Origin: Aphanomyces cochlioides
Lineage: Eukaryota > Oomycota > Saprolegniomycetes > Saprolegniales > Verrucalvaceae
Assembly: GCA_019828595.1 (NCBI GenBank)
Contig: JAHQRK010000015.1
Coordinates: forward strand, 558,001 to 622,000
Length of the DNA: 64,000 nt
Reading direction: 5' to 3'
Below the pieces are notes generated by a model. It searched no databases and was not told the origin of the DNA. It was given only the letters and a program-made list of their open reading frames with translations. The position numbers and the translations under genes are program-made. The first letter of the stretch is position 1; each line of letters begins with the position of its first letter. This document shows, piece after piece, positions 10,043 through 20,841 of this stretch.

Positions 10043-12375
10043 CTACGACATGCTAAGCTTACGACCAAAGTGACGAGATTGTACCAGTGCTTTGCCAACC
10101 ATGGCTGTTGTCTTGGCCTCTTCCAGGTGGCTCCACTGAGTCAGGAGGTGCTGGACTTCCAAGTGATGCTGCTCCTTTACTTGGCTCAATTGGCTTTCAA
10201 GGGCTTCTTTCGCTTGCAACGCTGCTTTGAATCGACCGTGGACTTGGAAGCATTTCTCCTTGTACGCATCTCGCTTGCGTTCTGCTTTAGCCAATGCTTT
10301 CGACAACTTGTCAACTGATTGCTTCAGCTCGTCTTTTAAAGCTTGCTGAGTCGACTGAGCAGCGGCAGTCATTTCATCCATCTGCCGCCTTAACAACGTT
10401 GCAGCTCTGTCGAATTCTTCCTTGTCACTCGTGCGGACGTCCGTCAGTTTGGTCAAATCGTCCTCCAGGTATTGCATCTTGGCTTTGTACTGATCGACTA
10501 CGCTCTGTGACTCCTGCTGTGCTTGCATTGCATCGCTACAAAAAGCCAACGAGTCAACGAGAGAGCACCAACGAATATACCGATGCTTGGCCTGCAGGAC
10601 GCGGTATTCCTGCTCTATTTCTTTATGCTGATTGCGCCACGTCATGTTCTCCGCCTTGAGTTTCGTCACTAGTTCTTGCATTGTCGTCAGCTTGGCCGTG
10701 AGAGACTCCTTTTCGCCTTGTATTCGATGAACTTTGAGTTGTTCCTGCTCCAGAGCCTGCGTTGTCCGTTGTGTATGGTCGTCCAGAGCTTCCTGAGCTG
10801 CACTCAGCTCGGCAATCTTCTCTCCGAGCTACACCCCAGTGGCTGCAACAAGAGGGGAAGGATATATCTCACCTTGGTTTCCAATGCGCCAATGGTTTCT
10901 TTGGCATGCGCAGCATCGTGAGCATGGAGGGATTGAAATCGCGCTTGGTCCATTTGCCATTCCTTCTCTCGCTTTTGAAATGACGCTTCCATTTGCTGCA
11001 TGGACGCCTGCAGCGTCGCCACTTGGTCCATCCATTCGAGCTGTTTCTCCTTGAAGTGCATCTTATCATTGTCGAGCTCAGCGCGGAGATCGCGAAGTCT
11101 ACAGAGAAATCACAGAAATTTCATCCTGAAAAGATCCTACTTGGCCGTGTGGACAGCATGATTGTCCACGAGCAACAAGTCTTTCTGCTTGACTTGCTCC
11201 CGCAACCACATGGTTTCATCGAGCGCTTCTCGTAACTTCTTCTCTTTGTCGTCAATTGTACCCAAGAGCCTTTCGTTGTCTTCTTTGGTGCGCTGCATCT
11301 ACAAAACTTCCATCACTGGGTTAGCACTTTTGCGTTGGCATACCTGGCGCTGGGCTGCTTTGAGCTCCAATTCCACATTTGTCTTCATGGCTAGCATCTC
11401 CGCTAGCTGCGTTGAGTTTTTGGTCATCTCGACTTCATGGCGCTGGAATTCGTCAAGTTTAGCTTGACGCACTTGCTACATCAGCAACTGAGTCACCATC
11501 CATGAGCTGCAATACGTACTTCTAGCTCATGACGAAGCTTGTGATTCTCCAAGAGGAAGTTGTCCTTGTCTTGCTCGAGACGCCGAACCTTTTCAACCAT
11601 GTGGGTGGCCTCAGCTCGTTCTTCAGCGACGTCCACGCGACGTTTCAAGTCATTGATGAGAATTTCGTGCGTTGCCATCGTGCTTTCGAGTTCGTTTCCC
11701 TAGTCATTCTATCAGACAAGACTCCAAGATATCGATAGTCTACGTGATTGACGATTGTCTGCTCATGTTCTGTCTTCAGGATCTCGTATTCTCTCCGGAC
11801 GTTGTAGAACATCTCGCGGTACTTGTCGATTTCCAGCTGGAGGTCTTGCACCTACAACCATCGATTGAAGCAAGTCAAGTTGTGAGCCTTACCCGCTGTC
11901 GATGTGGCATTTCGACTTCATCTTGGATGGCTAAGCGGAGTTGATCGAGATCTTTCGGAGGTGCGAGATTTCGCTGGAGGAGTTCAAACTCTTTGGCTTT
12001 GGCTTCGAGCTGTTGCTTCCACTTGTGCACCAACTGCTCGTGCTTGCGATCCGACTGGACTTTGAACTCCGTCTCCGTCATCAAGACTTCCTGCATCTTG
12101 TCGCACTTTTCTTCCGACCGAATTACATCTTGCTTGAGCTACACATCTCGACTCAATGAGCTACGTAGATTGCAGTCTTGACGTTCTACCCGTTCTGTGA
12201 GGTCGTGGAGGGAGTCCCGTTCAGCTTTGAGCGATTGACTCATCGCGACTGTCTTGTGTAGGTCTGTGTTCAGCTGTACAATCTGCTGGAGTAAATAGTC
12301 GTATTGTCCATTCCGAGAAGCATTGCTTGGATCTGGAGTCCCGACACCGCCGACACCGCTTGGGTTACTGTTCAT
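10043..12375 (-). CDS. CEP83: CEP83-like centriolar distal-appendage coiled-coil protein
   Basis: A chain of at least nine short exons on the minus strand (ATG 12373-12375, stop 10043-10045) encodes an almost wholly coiled-coil protein. The diagnostic stretch is LAPPKDLDQLRLAIQDEVE followed after an intron by VQDLQLEIDKYREMFYNVRR-EYEILKTEHEQ. This mirrors the PKDLD-LR-IQEE and EKYRSEYNKLRYEYTFLKSE region of animal CEP83/CCDC41. CEP83 docks the mother centriole to membrane so that a cilium can form, which fits a zoospore-making organism and the CFAP57 gene at 38.5 kb. The promoter holds TATCCGGATA 26 bp before the ATG. A generic coiled-coil protein is the alternative; the PKDLD match makes CEP83 likely. 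Confidence 0.68.
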
Positions 12376-12400
12376 GCTCGACTTGGATCTTCAACCAGCA

Positions 12401-12446
12401 TATCCGGATAAACATCCGGACATAATGCCGGATGATTTATCCGGCG
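12401..12446. promoter_or_regulatory. TATCCGGATA plus half-sites upstream of CEP83-like gene
   Basis: A perfect TATCCGGATA at 12401-12410 is followed by ATCCGGA (12413-12420 region) and two CCGGAT/ATCCGG half-sites up to about 12446. The cluster ends 26 bp from the ATG at 12375 of the minus-strand gene. Confidence 0.5.
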
Positions 12447-12872
12447 AGGGTTTAAATGACAAGGGGTGCAGGGGTTTTCAATGACAATCGACTGTAAAGA
12501 GGAAACCTCCCCTCATATGCAGTGCCTTCCTTGAGAAGAAGCCCAGGCCTGGATCAAGGAACGCCGCAAATCTTTAGTTTCTACATGCTTCAATCTTCCA
12601 AGCGACGTCGTTTTCAAGATCGCGCTGTGGATGACCATATCGTGGCCTAAATTATGCAGTAGGGCGTGCAATTTAGTGATCGGTTCGAGTGGCAAGGCAC
12701 CCAAGAGACTGCTCCCTTCATGCTCCAAGGATGACGTTGGAAATGCCATGGGATTTCAATTATCGGTTAATTGTTTAAGAATTTTATTTGAAAAGCCCAT
12801 GATCGCGTCGATCTTGCTTGGGCACGAGCGTTGTGTCTACCGCAATAATCCTATCGTTTGTTGTTTGGTTCT
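12447..12872. other. Intergenic; one 78-residue minus-strand ORF
   Basis: The only open frame of note is 12513-12749 (minus, 78 residues, ATG start, no recognisable motif). It may be a small gene or chance. Otherwise AT-rich sequence with nothing further seen. Confidence 0.35.
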
Positions 12873-14031
12873 CTACGAGTGGGGAGACCACTTGTGACAG
12901 TGATTGCGGACGTCGTCGACTGAGCGAATGTCTGTCAAAAAGTTGGCAATCGAGTCGAGCTCGCGGTCGTCCATGTCGTCAATGAACGATGAGCAGCCGA
13001 TGGCATTGCGAGGGTGGAAGAGATAACTCATGGGCGAGTTGTCAATGATGATGCTCTGTGTGATGTCGCGGTCGAGGAGCGACAAATCCTTCACGTAGCT
13101 GCCTTCATAATGGACGCAGTGTTCGCGAAAGAGGCGGAATCGAATCACTTTGTACACATCCAATTGATCCAGCAAGGGGTCAGCATACTACAACGATGTT
13201 AGCTGTCAATGACGTGGCAGCACGACAACGCACCTTGCTCAAGCTAGCAGTGTAGACGACGATTTCGTAAAACTCAGCCAGCTTGCGGAGGAATTCATCA
13301 ACGCCAGGACGTTTCGCGACGTAGACTTGATGGACATTGCCTTCAATCTCGACGGGAATGATGTAGTCTGGACTTTGGATCGGCTACGAGGAAACCATCG
13401 TCAGTGAGATGTCGTCGGTGCTGGTCGTTTTACCTTGAAAGAGCTGTGCACGAGAGTTTCATCCAAGTCGAGGACGAGGCATTTCTTTCCTTCGTCACCA
13501 GGGAATGGCTTGCCGATGATCTTGCGAACTTCCTGGCTTTGACGGATCTCCGCTTGCTTTTCTTGCGACTGTTGCTTTCGGAGAAGTTGTTGTTGGAGTT
13601 GTTGCTGCTCGGCAATCCCCAGACACGAGCAAATATTGGCAAAGAGCTTGGAGATGCCGCCGGGGTTTTGCACGCTGCGCGTGTCAATGGCTGGCTTGAC
13701 TCGCGAGTCCACGGTCTGGTGCTTGCCATGGCGATCTGTTTGATGCACCAAGCTAGCCAGTGGCGATGGCGGTTGGGCTGATGGTTCTTGCTGACGGAGC
13801 TTTTGTTTGAACGCGTCCGTGACTTCACCGTCTGGGCCATGCTGCGTCGTCTTGCGGGAAAAGACGACCGTTTGGAATGCTACATGGAGAAAGATCAGCT
13901 CGAGAAGCAAACATGGAGGTCGTACTTGGCGACTGGCGACTCGCAGTCCCGCTTCCTCGTGGGGAATTGAAATGAGCTGGGGCGGGAGCGCATTGCGTTT
14001 GGATCTGCGAGAGCGTAATGTTGGAGGTCAT
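12873..14031 (-). CDS. SCP/FCP1-type (HAD) protein phosphatase, CTD small phosphatase-like
   Basis: Minus-strand gene whose C-terminal two thirds are clear. [18 protein letters not shown] carries the DxDxT/V catalytic motif of the HAD CTD-phosphatases. The next exon reads [28 protein letters not shown] and [11 protein letters not shown], and the last [32 protein letters not shown] and [17 protein letters not shown]. These are the standard SCP blocks, including the DNSP acid loop. Stop at 12873-12875. These enzymes dephosphorylate Ser/Thr on RNA polymerase II CTD or other substrates such as Smads. The N-terminal Gln-rich linker ([13 protein letters not shown]) is typical. The first exon and start (tentatively ATG 14031) are uncertain because frames do not join cleanly between 13860 and 13960. 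Confidence 0.8.
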
Positions 14032-14133
14032 GATCTTGCGGGGAGGAAATATTGTTGTGGGCTTTTGTCGTGCTCGTGTCGAGTTGGAGACTTGAGACTG
14101 TGTCAAGCCTGCGCAATTGCAACACTGAACCAC

Positions 14134-14460
14134 TTGGGCTCATTATGGCCGTACCTCCATCGCTTGCTTGTCGTTCTGGTCGAAACGTTCGATGGGATAT
14201 GGTGCCCGACGGCTAAATTTAGAAGACGAATGGGCGATTTCAAGGATGTTGGCTTTTTCATGGGCTGGTTCCATTCCATTTCATCCAATCTCGATCGCAT
14301 TCTTGACGTTGGCGCAGGTGGGGCAAGAACACACGCGGTTTTATTCAACGGCTGTATGCATTCCCCATCCGCCATTGAACGCGCTTGGAGGATAAGGAAT
14401 ACCACAATCGGCAAAAGATGTCGCGCTTGGGCTCATCATGGGATCGAGCTTCGCACTCTG
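14134..14460. other. Unresolved minus-strand coding-like stretch upstream of the phosphatase
   Basis: On the minus strand two stretches begin ATGAGCCCAAG (near 14436 and 14143), and between them short frames contain a C-S-C-P-T-C cluster. Stop codons interrupt every simple reading, and I could not build a spliced gene. It may be a 5' exon region of the phosphatase or a small broken gene. Confidence 0.3.
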
Positions 14461-14730
14461 GCAATATATATATTGATGTGAAAACAATATATTGTTGAAG
14501 CCGAACAATATATTGTTCAGTTGAACGAGTCGGGTTCTATTAAGCATAACAATGCAGTTGATCGATTTTCTAGAAGTTCAGATGCTTGACCAGCAGCCAA
14601 ATATCAATTGCGACGCGGAGATTACAGTAGAGGCGCATAGAATTCCGTTTTGTGGGACTTTTGTAGAGACAATATATTGAAGAGCGGCAATATATTTTAT
14701 AGACAACATATTGCAATATAAAGCTTGAAA
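14461..14730. repeat. AT-rich array of CAATATATTG-type small palindromes
   Basis: The 10-bp word CAATATATTG or a one-base variant recurs at about 14464, 14488, 14507, 14671 and 14690. It includes the 16-bp perfect palindrome GAACAATATATTGTTC near 14503-14518. The array abuts the left end of the large palindrome at 14731. It is absent from the other end of the palindrome, where a TIR element sits instead. Confidence 0.55.
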
Positions 14731-14836
14731 TACACCTTTTTGCGGTTAATTTCAGAAAATTTTCGATATATTTCAGGCAATTGAATCATTTTTCGCCTTT
14801 TGACCAATATAATTCCCTAAATACCCAATATATTTC

Positions 14837-15305
14837 GTGGATATCTTCTCAGGTCATATTATATTTCGCGAATTGGTCAATATATTTCGCAAAGCGTTCG
14901 AGAAATTGCCATTATATTTCGACCGGACAAAATAAAGCCATAGTCGGCGCTAGCCACCCTCGTGTCGTAGACTCCTTCACTCCATTTGCCTTTGCCACCG
15001 CAATCCACTTCTCTCCTCGATCATATGCGTCAACAATTCGCCGCTTAGCAGACAGTGATGTTCGCTTATACGGTCCACGGAGACGTAGAGGTGTTGGTGG
15101 TGGTGGGACAAGTTCCATTGATGCGGTGTATACAAAGTGCGCGAAACTCCACGAAAAGAAGCGCCGACTATGGCTTTATTTTGTCCGGTCGAAATATACT
15201 GACCGGAACGCGAAATAAGTATTTTTCACGAAACTTTCGGACCGGTTACCAACAGACACACGAAACAAGAGTTTCGTGAAATGTTTCGTCAAGAACAACT
15301 ATTTC
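14837..15305. mobile_element. Left-arm-only 469-bp block bounded by TATTTC direct repeats
   Basis: Relative to the right arm, the left arm carries 469 extra bases. TATTTC occurs just before (14831-14836) and at the end (15300-15305), and the right arm has a single TATTTC at the equivalent point (near 21530). So either a block was inserted with a 6-bp target duplication, or it was deleted from the right arm by microhomology. It contains a 38-bp TIR pair, repeated ATATATTTCG words, CACGAAAC words, and a copy of the motif at the palindrome centre (15208-15231). Confidence 0.7.
14913..15198 (-). mobile_element. 286-bp TIR element encoding a helix-turn-helix fragment
   Basis: A perfect 38-bp inverted repeat lies at 14913-14950 and 15161-15198. 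It begins TATATTTCGACCGG and reads inward to GTCGGCGC. The outermost bases are TATA on both sides, so a TA target duplication is possible. Between the repeats the minus strand encodes about 45 residues reading RLRGPYKRTSLSAKRRIVDA, IAVAKANGVKESTTRGWL, which is a homeodomain-like helix-turn-helix as in the N-terminal DNA-binding part of Tc1/pogo-type transposases. No catalytic DDE/D domain is present. It is a short non-autonomous derivative that kept only the DNA-binding domain. Confidence 0.7.
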
Positions 15306-15983
15306 ATGTTATTCGGGGGTTCACGAAACACCAACGAAACACCCTAAAAATACATATTCTATATCTTTTTAGAGGCACACGAAATGAGCTGACTCTCGGT
15401 GCTGTGCTCGTGGTCGTGGCAGGTCAAGGAAGTCTTGTAATTGCATCGAAGTTTGAGTGGACTGTTCCGGGCTCTCGAATTGGAAGCCATTCAACCTGGA
15501 TTCTACCATTTTGTATGCGCTTGGCGGTCATCATCTTATGGCCAAATTTCTCAACAGTGGATGGAGTACGATATAGCCACAGATGATCGTATCAATCTTC
15601 TTCATAGGTTGTCCAGCAGCATTGTCTATCAAACGCCAAAGACAGGTATGACGAAGGATGCTTATTATATGACTAAGTATCGTTATTTAGTCGTCCGATA
15701 CATTGAGAAGAAGGCATCCTCAGTACATCCGCGATACTTGGCCACTTCATTTGAAGTAAATTGCGAGGAATCAGGCTCAAATTGAAGTGGCCAAATGTCT
15801 TGGATTCATGGTACGGTCATATCGCACGAAAGAAACGGCATCAACGAGTATAGGGCTCTCATAAATCAATCGCCAAATGTGACATCTTGCAAGACCGCAC
15901 ATTCACGATGTCTTGAGGATCTTGAAGAGACAAGTTTGAGAATACAGTGGCAACACCACGTAATATTTTTGGTCAAGTATTAG
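15306..15983 (+). other. Accessory ORF region of Crypton unit, left arm
   Basis: Downstream of the recombinase gene and convergent with it, this arm holds overlapping frames at 15281-15586, 15441-15785 and 15795-15983. The same frames recur in the right arm (21040-21421 and 20842-21030) with a single amino-acid change. No single frame is continuous over the region and I recognise no family. It could be captured host sequence or a decayed second gene carried by the element. Confidence 0.4.
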
Positions 15984-16095
15984 ACAACAGACGCATGCAG
16001 ATGACAAAGCTAGATCACAATCTAAATAGCAGCAGAACGGTGGAATTTCAACCAGTCTCTCTGGGAAGGACAAACATACTCAATTTAAATTGACA

Positions 16096-18264
16096 TCACA
16101 ATTTCAATAAATCATAGACAGTGTGGCATTTCAAGTCGATATGTCTCTGAGATGTTGGAAACTGTGAGCACATGAGTGAATAGCCACGTTCAAACAATTC
16201 ATTCCTAGTAGTTGGGCATTGCCGTGACACCTCAGTATCTGTTGTTCCAGCACTGTTAACAACACATTGGATGACAAATTTGGCTTTGGAAAATGATGAT
16301 TGATCTCGTCGCTGCAAAAAATCATTCCCTTTTAAATGACGAAACGGGGGTAAACCTTCATCTGGCTTGCCTGCAAATCACAAATTCCACATGTCGTACA
16401 CACGGACAGTGGGAAATGACTCGAGCTTTTTTGTGCGTGGTTGCAACAAAGAGAGGGACTGCGGCTCACGAGTCGTTTCGTTTTGCACATGCAAATCAAG
16501 TTGACCACCAGAAGCCGGTCGTTGCACTATATCACGCACCACACGAGTGTGCATCTCAGCCAAAGCGTCCGTCATCATGCTTAAAGTTACTGGTGCATTG
16601 AGCTCGGCCTGATTTCTTGGATCTGGCCTATCGTGATGCTTGTTGAGCAGGTCGATTATACAGTCAAGTTTATCCTCAATCGAGTTCATGCGACTTACTA
16701 GTGTCACATGAGGGGAAATACCTGTAGCTACCATGTTGGACGTGGTGTTTTTCAAATAGCCGTGCAAGACAGACTGTCGAAGACGGGGTAGCAGTTGAGA
16801 TGTCCACAAAGATGACACAAAAATAGGGTGTGTTGGAGGGAAATTTGATTTAATCCAATCTTGATGATAAACAACTGAAGCCAAGAGGAATGGCACCACA
16901 GATTTGAACTTCTCGTCGTACCACGATAAATACCCAGGCAGGATTCGTTCCCAATCATCACGTGACATAACAAAACAATGAAAATTAGGCGGGAGACAAG
17001 CAAACTCCTCATGGTTGACATTTAGACCTACGATATTTTACACTTACACAAATTTCTAGAGCAATGCACCTGTAGCAGCTCTTCCAACGAACTGGTCTCC
17101 ACCAGAACCGACAAAAATGTACCTGTTTTGTACATTTCCTAGACTCCACCCCGCGCGCAGCCAAATCGATGCTGATTGTGGACCTCCAGGATTGTTTGAC
17201 AATGCTGTAGCTACGCCTTTTCGAAAAGAATGGGAACCAATGTCCAGAATAGATAGCCCTATAGATAACATCTCATCGTCGTATTGTTTGCAAGTTCGCT
17301 TCAGCCATTGAGCAAACTTCTCTTTCACACCAGGACCGAAAACGAGAGGTGTCGTCGACTTGATTGGTCGACCTCTAGTAAAAACAAGAATTGCTAGACT
17401 ATTCACAGAAGTGACTTAGACTGATGATCCTAGTGAAATGACACAAGACGCACCTCAACACAGGGCAAAGTGCAGGTCGCAATGGGTTTGCATATACATG
17501 TCTAGGAAATGAAAAGTTTCCTTTTTGATCGTTCTTGGACCGTTCAAATTGAACAACCATTGCATCGCCTAGCATATTTTCAATATAACTGTGTGTCTGT
17601 TGAGCTTACCATCCCATGAAATGTGTTCAAACCTAATCGAAGCAGTTGAAACTGACCTCGCCATGAGGTTCCAACAAAATACAAGAAACGCGTGCATAGT
17701 CGGCACAGAACCCATGTCTCGTTCACTGTCTAAAGCCTTCATGCACAGAAATTCGTATCCTAAGTTCAATTAAACGTTTTTTCATGAGCAATTACCCATC
17801 CAGAAAATTGCCACTTTCCCTTCAGCTTGTGGCATCTCACCATCCTCCTTCGCCTTCCCGACCTCACGCTTGTACCCACTCGAAAACTCTACATAAGTGA
17901 CTTCAATTGAATAATACAGCGACATACGTGATAGAAGCATACTGAGTTAGTCAGGTACTTTCTGCTTGGACTCTATGTAGATGTGTTTGATTGCGCTGCA
18001 GCACTTATTGATAGTCGAAAATGAGTTGGGTTTGGCTGGAGTCAGCTCCAGCCCTCGCGTATTTCGCTTCACAGTCATGTACCCGAGAAACTCGAGGCAT
18101 GCGCTCTCGTTTAAAGGTAAAACAATGCGGCCGTCGGTGGTTTGAGAAGGATAGTGTTCAATCAACCAACAATGAAACCTCTTAATGACACCTTCATACT
18201 GCTTACGGGTGTTTTGAACGATTCGATTTGACATCACTCGAGCGCTGCGTTCTCTGTCGTTCAT
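16096..18264 (-). pseudogene. Crypton tyrosine recombinase, left-arm copy
   Basis: Mirror copy of the gene at 18561-20729, with the same exons and the same residues in every exon compared. It carries the HSFRKG catalytic motif (minus strand, near 17215-17230), the RY tyrosine segment and the GCR1-like tail. The in-frame TGA that interrupts the tail lies at 16378-16380. As in the right arm, if TGA is read as stop the protein ends before the PPFRHLKGN and FSKAKFVIQ part. The two copies point away from each other from the palindrome centre. Confidence 0.72.
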
Positions 18265-18396
18265 CGTGTCGAAGAAAAAACAATACGAATAGTTTCGAAT
18301 GTAATTTAAAAATGCCGGATATCGAATTTCGAACACTGTTTCGTAAAAAACCTTAGTATCGAAGATACCAACACAGACCATACAAATATCAAATTG

Positions 18397-18428
18397 TTTC
18401 GTGAAAAATACTTATTCGAATATTCTTT
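18397..18428. other. Asymmetric centre of the palindrome
   Basis: Perfect arm pairing stops at 18396/18429. Between lies TTTCGTGAAAAATACT, then the perfect 10-bp palindrome TATTCGAATA (18413-18422), then TTCTTT. If the original axis was in TATTCGAATA (18417.5), arms would pair with sum 36835. The observed sum of 36825 means ten bases are missing on the right of the axis. Confidence 0.7.
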
Positions 18429-18560
18429 CAATTTGATATTTGTATGGTCTGTGTTGGTATCTTCGATACTAAGGTTTTTTACGAAACAGTGTTCGAAATT
18501 CGATATCCGGCATTTTTAAATTACATTCGAAACTATTCGTATTGTTTTTTCTTCGACACG

Positions 18561-20729
18561 ATGAACGACAGAGAACGCAGCGCTCGAGTGATGTCAAATC
18601 GAATCGTTCAAAACACCCGTAAGCAGTATGAAGGTGTCATTAAGAGGTTTCATTGTTGGTTGATTGAACACTATCCTTCTCAAACCACCGACGGCCGCAT
18701 TGTTTTACCTTTAAACGAGAGCGCATGCCTCGAGTTTCTCGGGTACATGACTGTGAAGCGAAATACGCGAGGGCTGGAGCTGACTCCAGCCAAACCCAAC
18801 TCATTTTCGACTATCAATAAGTGCTGCAGCGCAATCAAACACATCTACATAGAGTCCAAGCAGAAAGTACCTGACTAACTCAGTATGCTTCTATCACGTA
18901 TGTCGCTGTATTATTCAATTGAAGTCACTTATGTAGAGTTTTCGAGTGGGTACAAGCGTGAGGTCGGGAAGGCGAAGGAGGATGGTGAGATGCCACAAGC
19001 TGAAGGGAAAGTGGCAATTTTCTGGATGGGTAATTGCTCATGAAAAAACGTTTAATTGAACTTAGGATACGAATTTCTGTGCATGAAGGCTTTAGACAGT
19101 GAACGAGACATGGGTTCTGTGCCGACTATGCACGCGTTTCTTGTATTTTGTTGGAACCTCATGGCGAGGTCAGTTTCAACTGCTTCGATTAGGTTTGAAC
19201 ACATTTCATGGGATGGTAAGCTCAACAGACACACAGTTATATTGAAAATATGCTAGGCGATGCAATGGTTGTTCAATTTGAACGGTCCAAGAACGATCAA
19301 AAAGGAAACTTTTCATTTCCTAGACATGTATATGCAAACCCATTGCGACCTGCACTTTGCCCTGTGTTGAGGTGCGTCTTGTGTCATTTCACTAGGATCA
19401 TCAGTCTAAGTCACTTCTGTGAATAGTCTAGCAATTCTTGTTTTTACTAGAGGTCGACCAATCAAGTCGACGACACCTCTCGTTTTCGGTCCTGGTGTGA
19501 AAGAGAAGTTTGCTCAATGGCTGAAGCGAACTTGCAAACAATACGACGATGAGATGTTATCTATAGGGCTATCTATTCTGGACATTGGTTCCCATTCTTT
19601 TCGAAAAGGCGTAGCTACAGCATTGTCAAACAATCCTGGAGGTCCACAATCAGCATCGATTTGGCTGCGCGCGGGGTGGAGTCTAGGAAATGTACAAAAC
19701 AGGTACATTTTTGTCGGTTCTGGTGGAGACCAGTTCGTTGGAAGAGCTGCTACAGGTGCATTGCTCTAGAAATTTGTGTAAGTGTAAAATATCGTAGGTC
19801 TAAATGTCAACCATGAGGAGTTTGCTTGTCTCCCGCCTAATTTTCATTGTTTTGTTATGTCACGTGATGATTGGGAACGAATCCTGCCTGGGTATTTATC
19901 GTGGTACGACGAGAAGTTCAAATCTGTGGTGCCATTCCTCTTGGCTTCAGTTGTTTATCATCAAGATTGGATTAAATCAAATTTCCCTCCAACACACCCT
20001 ATTTTTGTGTCATCTTTGTGGACATCTCAACTGCTACCCCGTCTTCGACAGTCTGTCTTGCACGGCTATTTGAAAAACACCACGTCCAACATGGTAGCTA
20101 CAGGTATTTCCCCTCATGTGACACTAGTAAGTCGCATGAACTCGATTGAGGATAAACTTGACTGTATAATCGACCTGCTCAACAAGCATCACGATAGGCC
20201 AGATCCAAGAAATCAGGCCGAGCTCAATGCACCAGTAACTTTAAGCATGATGACGGACGCTTTGGCTGAGATGCACACTCGTGTGGTGCGTGATATAGTG
20301 CAACGACCGGCTTCTGGTGGTCAACTTGATTTGCATGTGCAAAACGAAACGACTCGTGAGCCGCAGTCCCTCTCTTTGTTGCAACCACGCACAAAAAAGC
20401 TCGAGTCATTTCCCACTGTCCGTGTGTACGACATGTGGAATTTGTGATTTGCAGGCAAGCCAGATGAAGGTTTACCCCCGTTTCGTCATTTAAAAGGGAA
20501 TGATTTTTTGCAGCGACGAGATCAATCATCATTTTCCAAAGCCAAATTTGTCATCCAATGTGTTGTTAACAGTGCTGGAACAACAGATACTGAGGTGTCA
20601 CGGCAATGCCCAACTACTAGGAATGAATTGTTTGAACGTGGCTATTCACTCATGTGCTCACAGTTTCCAACATCTCAGAGACATATCGACTTGAAATGCC
20701 ACACTGTCTATGATTTATTGAAATTGTGA
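18561..20729 (+). pseudogene. Crypton tyrosine recombinase with GCR1-like tail, in-frame TGA, right-arm copy
   Basis: Multi-exon gene with introns near 18867-18938, 19029-19064, 19216-19256, 19370-19427 and 19762-19803. It starts at MNDRERSARVMSNR with a SAM-like core-binding domain (RKQYEGVIKRFHCWLIEHY). The catalytic domain keeps MARSVSTASIRFEHISW (first Arg), FERSKNDQKG, PRHVYANPLRPALCPVL, GSHSFRKG (H-x-x-R), WLRAGWSLG and RY (nucleophile). This is the recognisable Crypton set. It continues through NHEEFACLPPNFH to a tail resembling GCR1_C (W..W..G....PPFRHLKGND...FSKAKFVIQ). An in-frame TGA at 20445-20447 stands exactly where the second Trp of that motif is expected. Either it truncates the protein, or a 33-bp intron removes it at the cost of the motif. 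Confidence 0.75.
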
Positions 20730-20841
20730 TGTCAATTTAAATTGAGTATGTTTGTCCTTCCCAGAGAGACTGGTTGAAATTCCACCGTTCTGCTGCTATT
20801 TAGATTGTGATCTAGCTTTGTCATCTGCATGCGTCTGTTGT

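Noticed and set aside
14464..14720. CRISPR-like array in the CAATATATTG repeats
   Set aside because: Repeats are about 10 bp with irregular spacing and the genome is eukaryotic.
18867..18883. A 17-bp intron in the Crypton gene
   Set aside because: Too short; a 72-bp intron (18867-18938) restores the frame across FSSGYKREVG.
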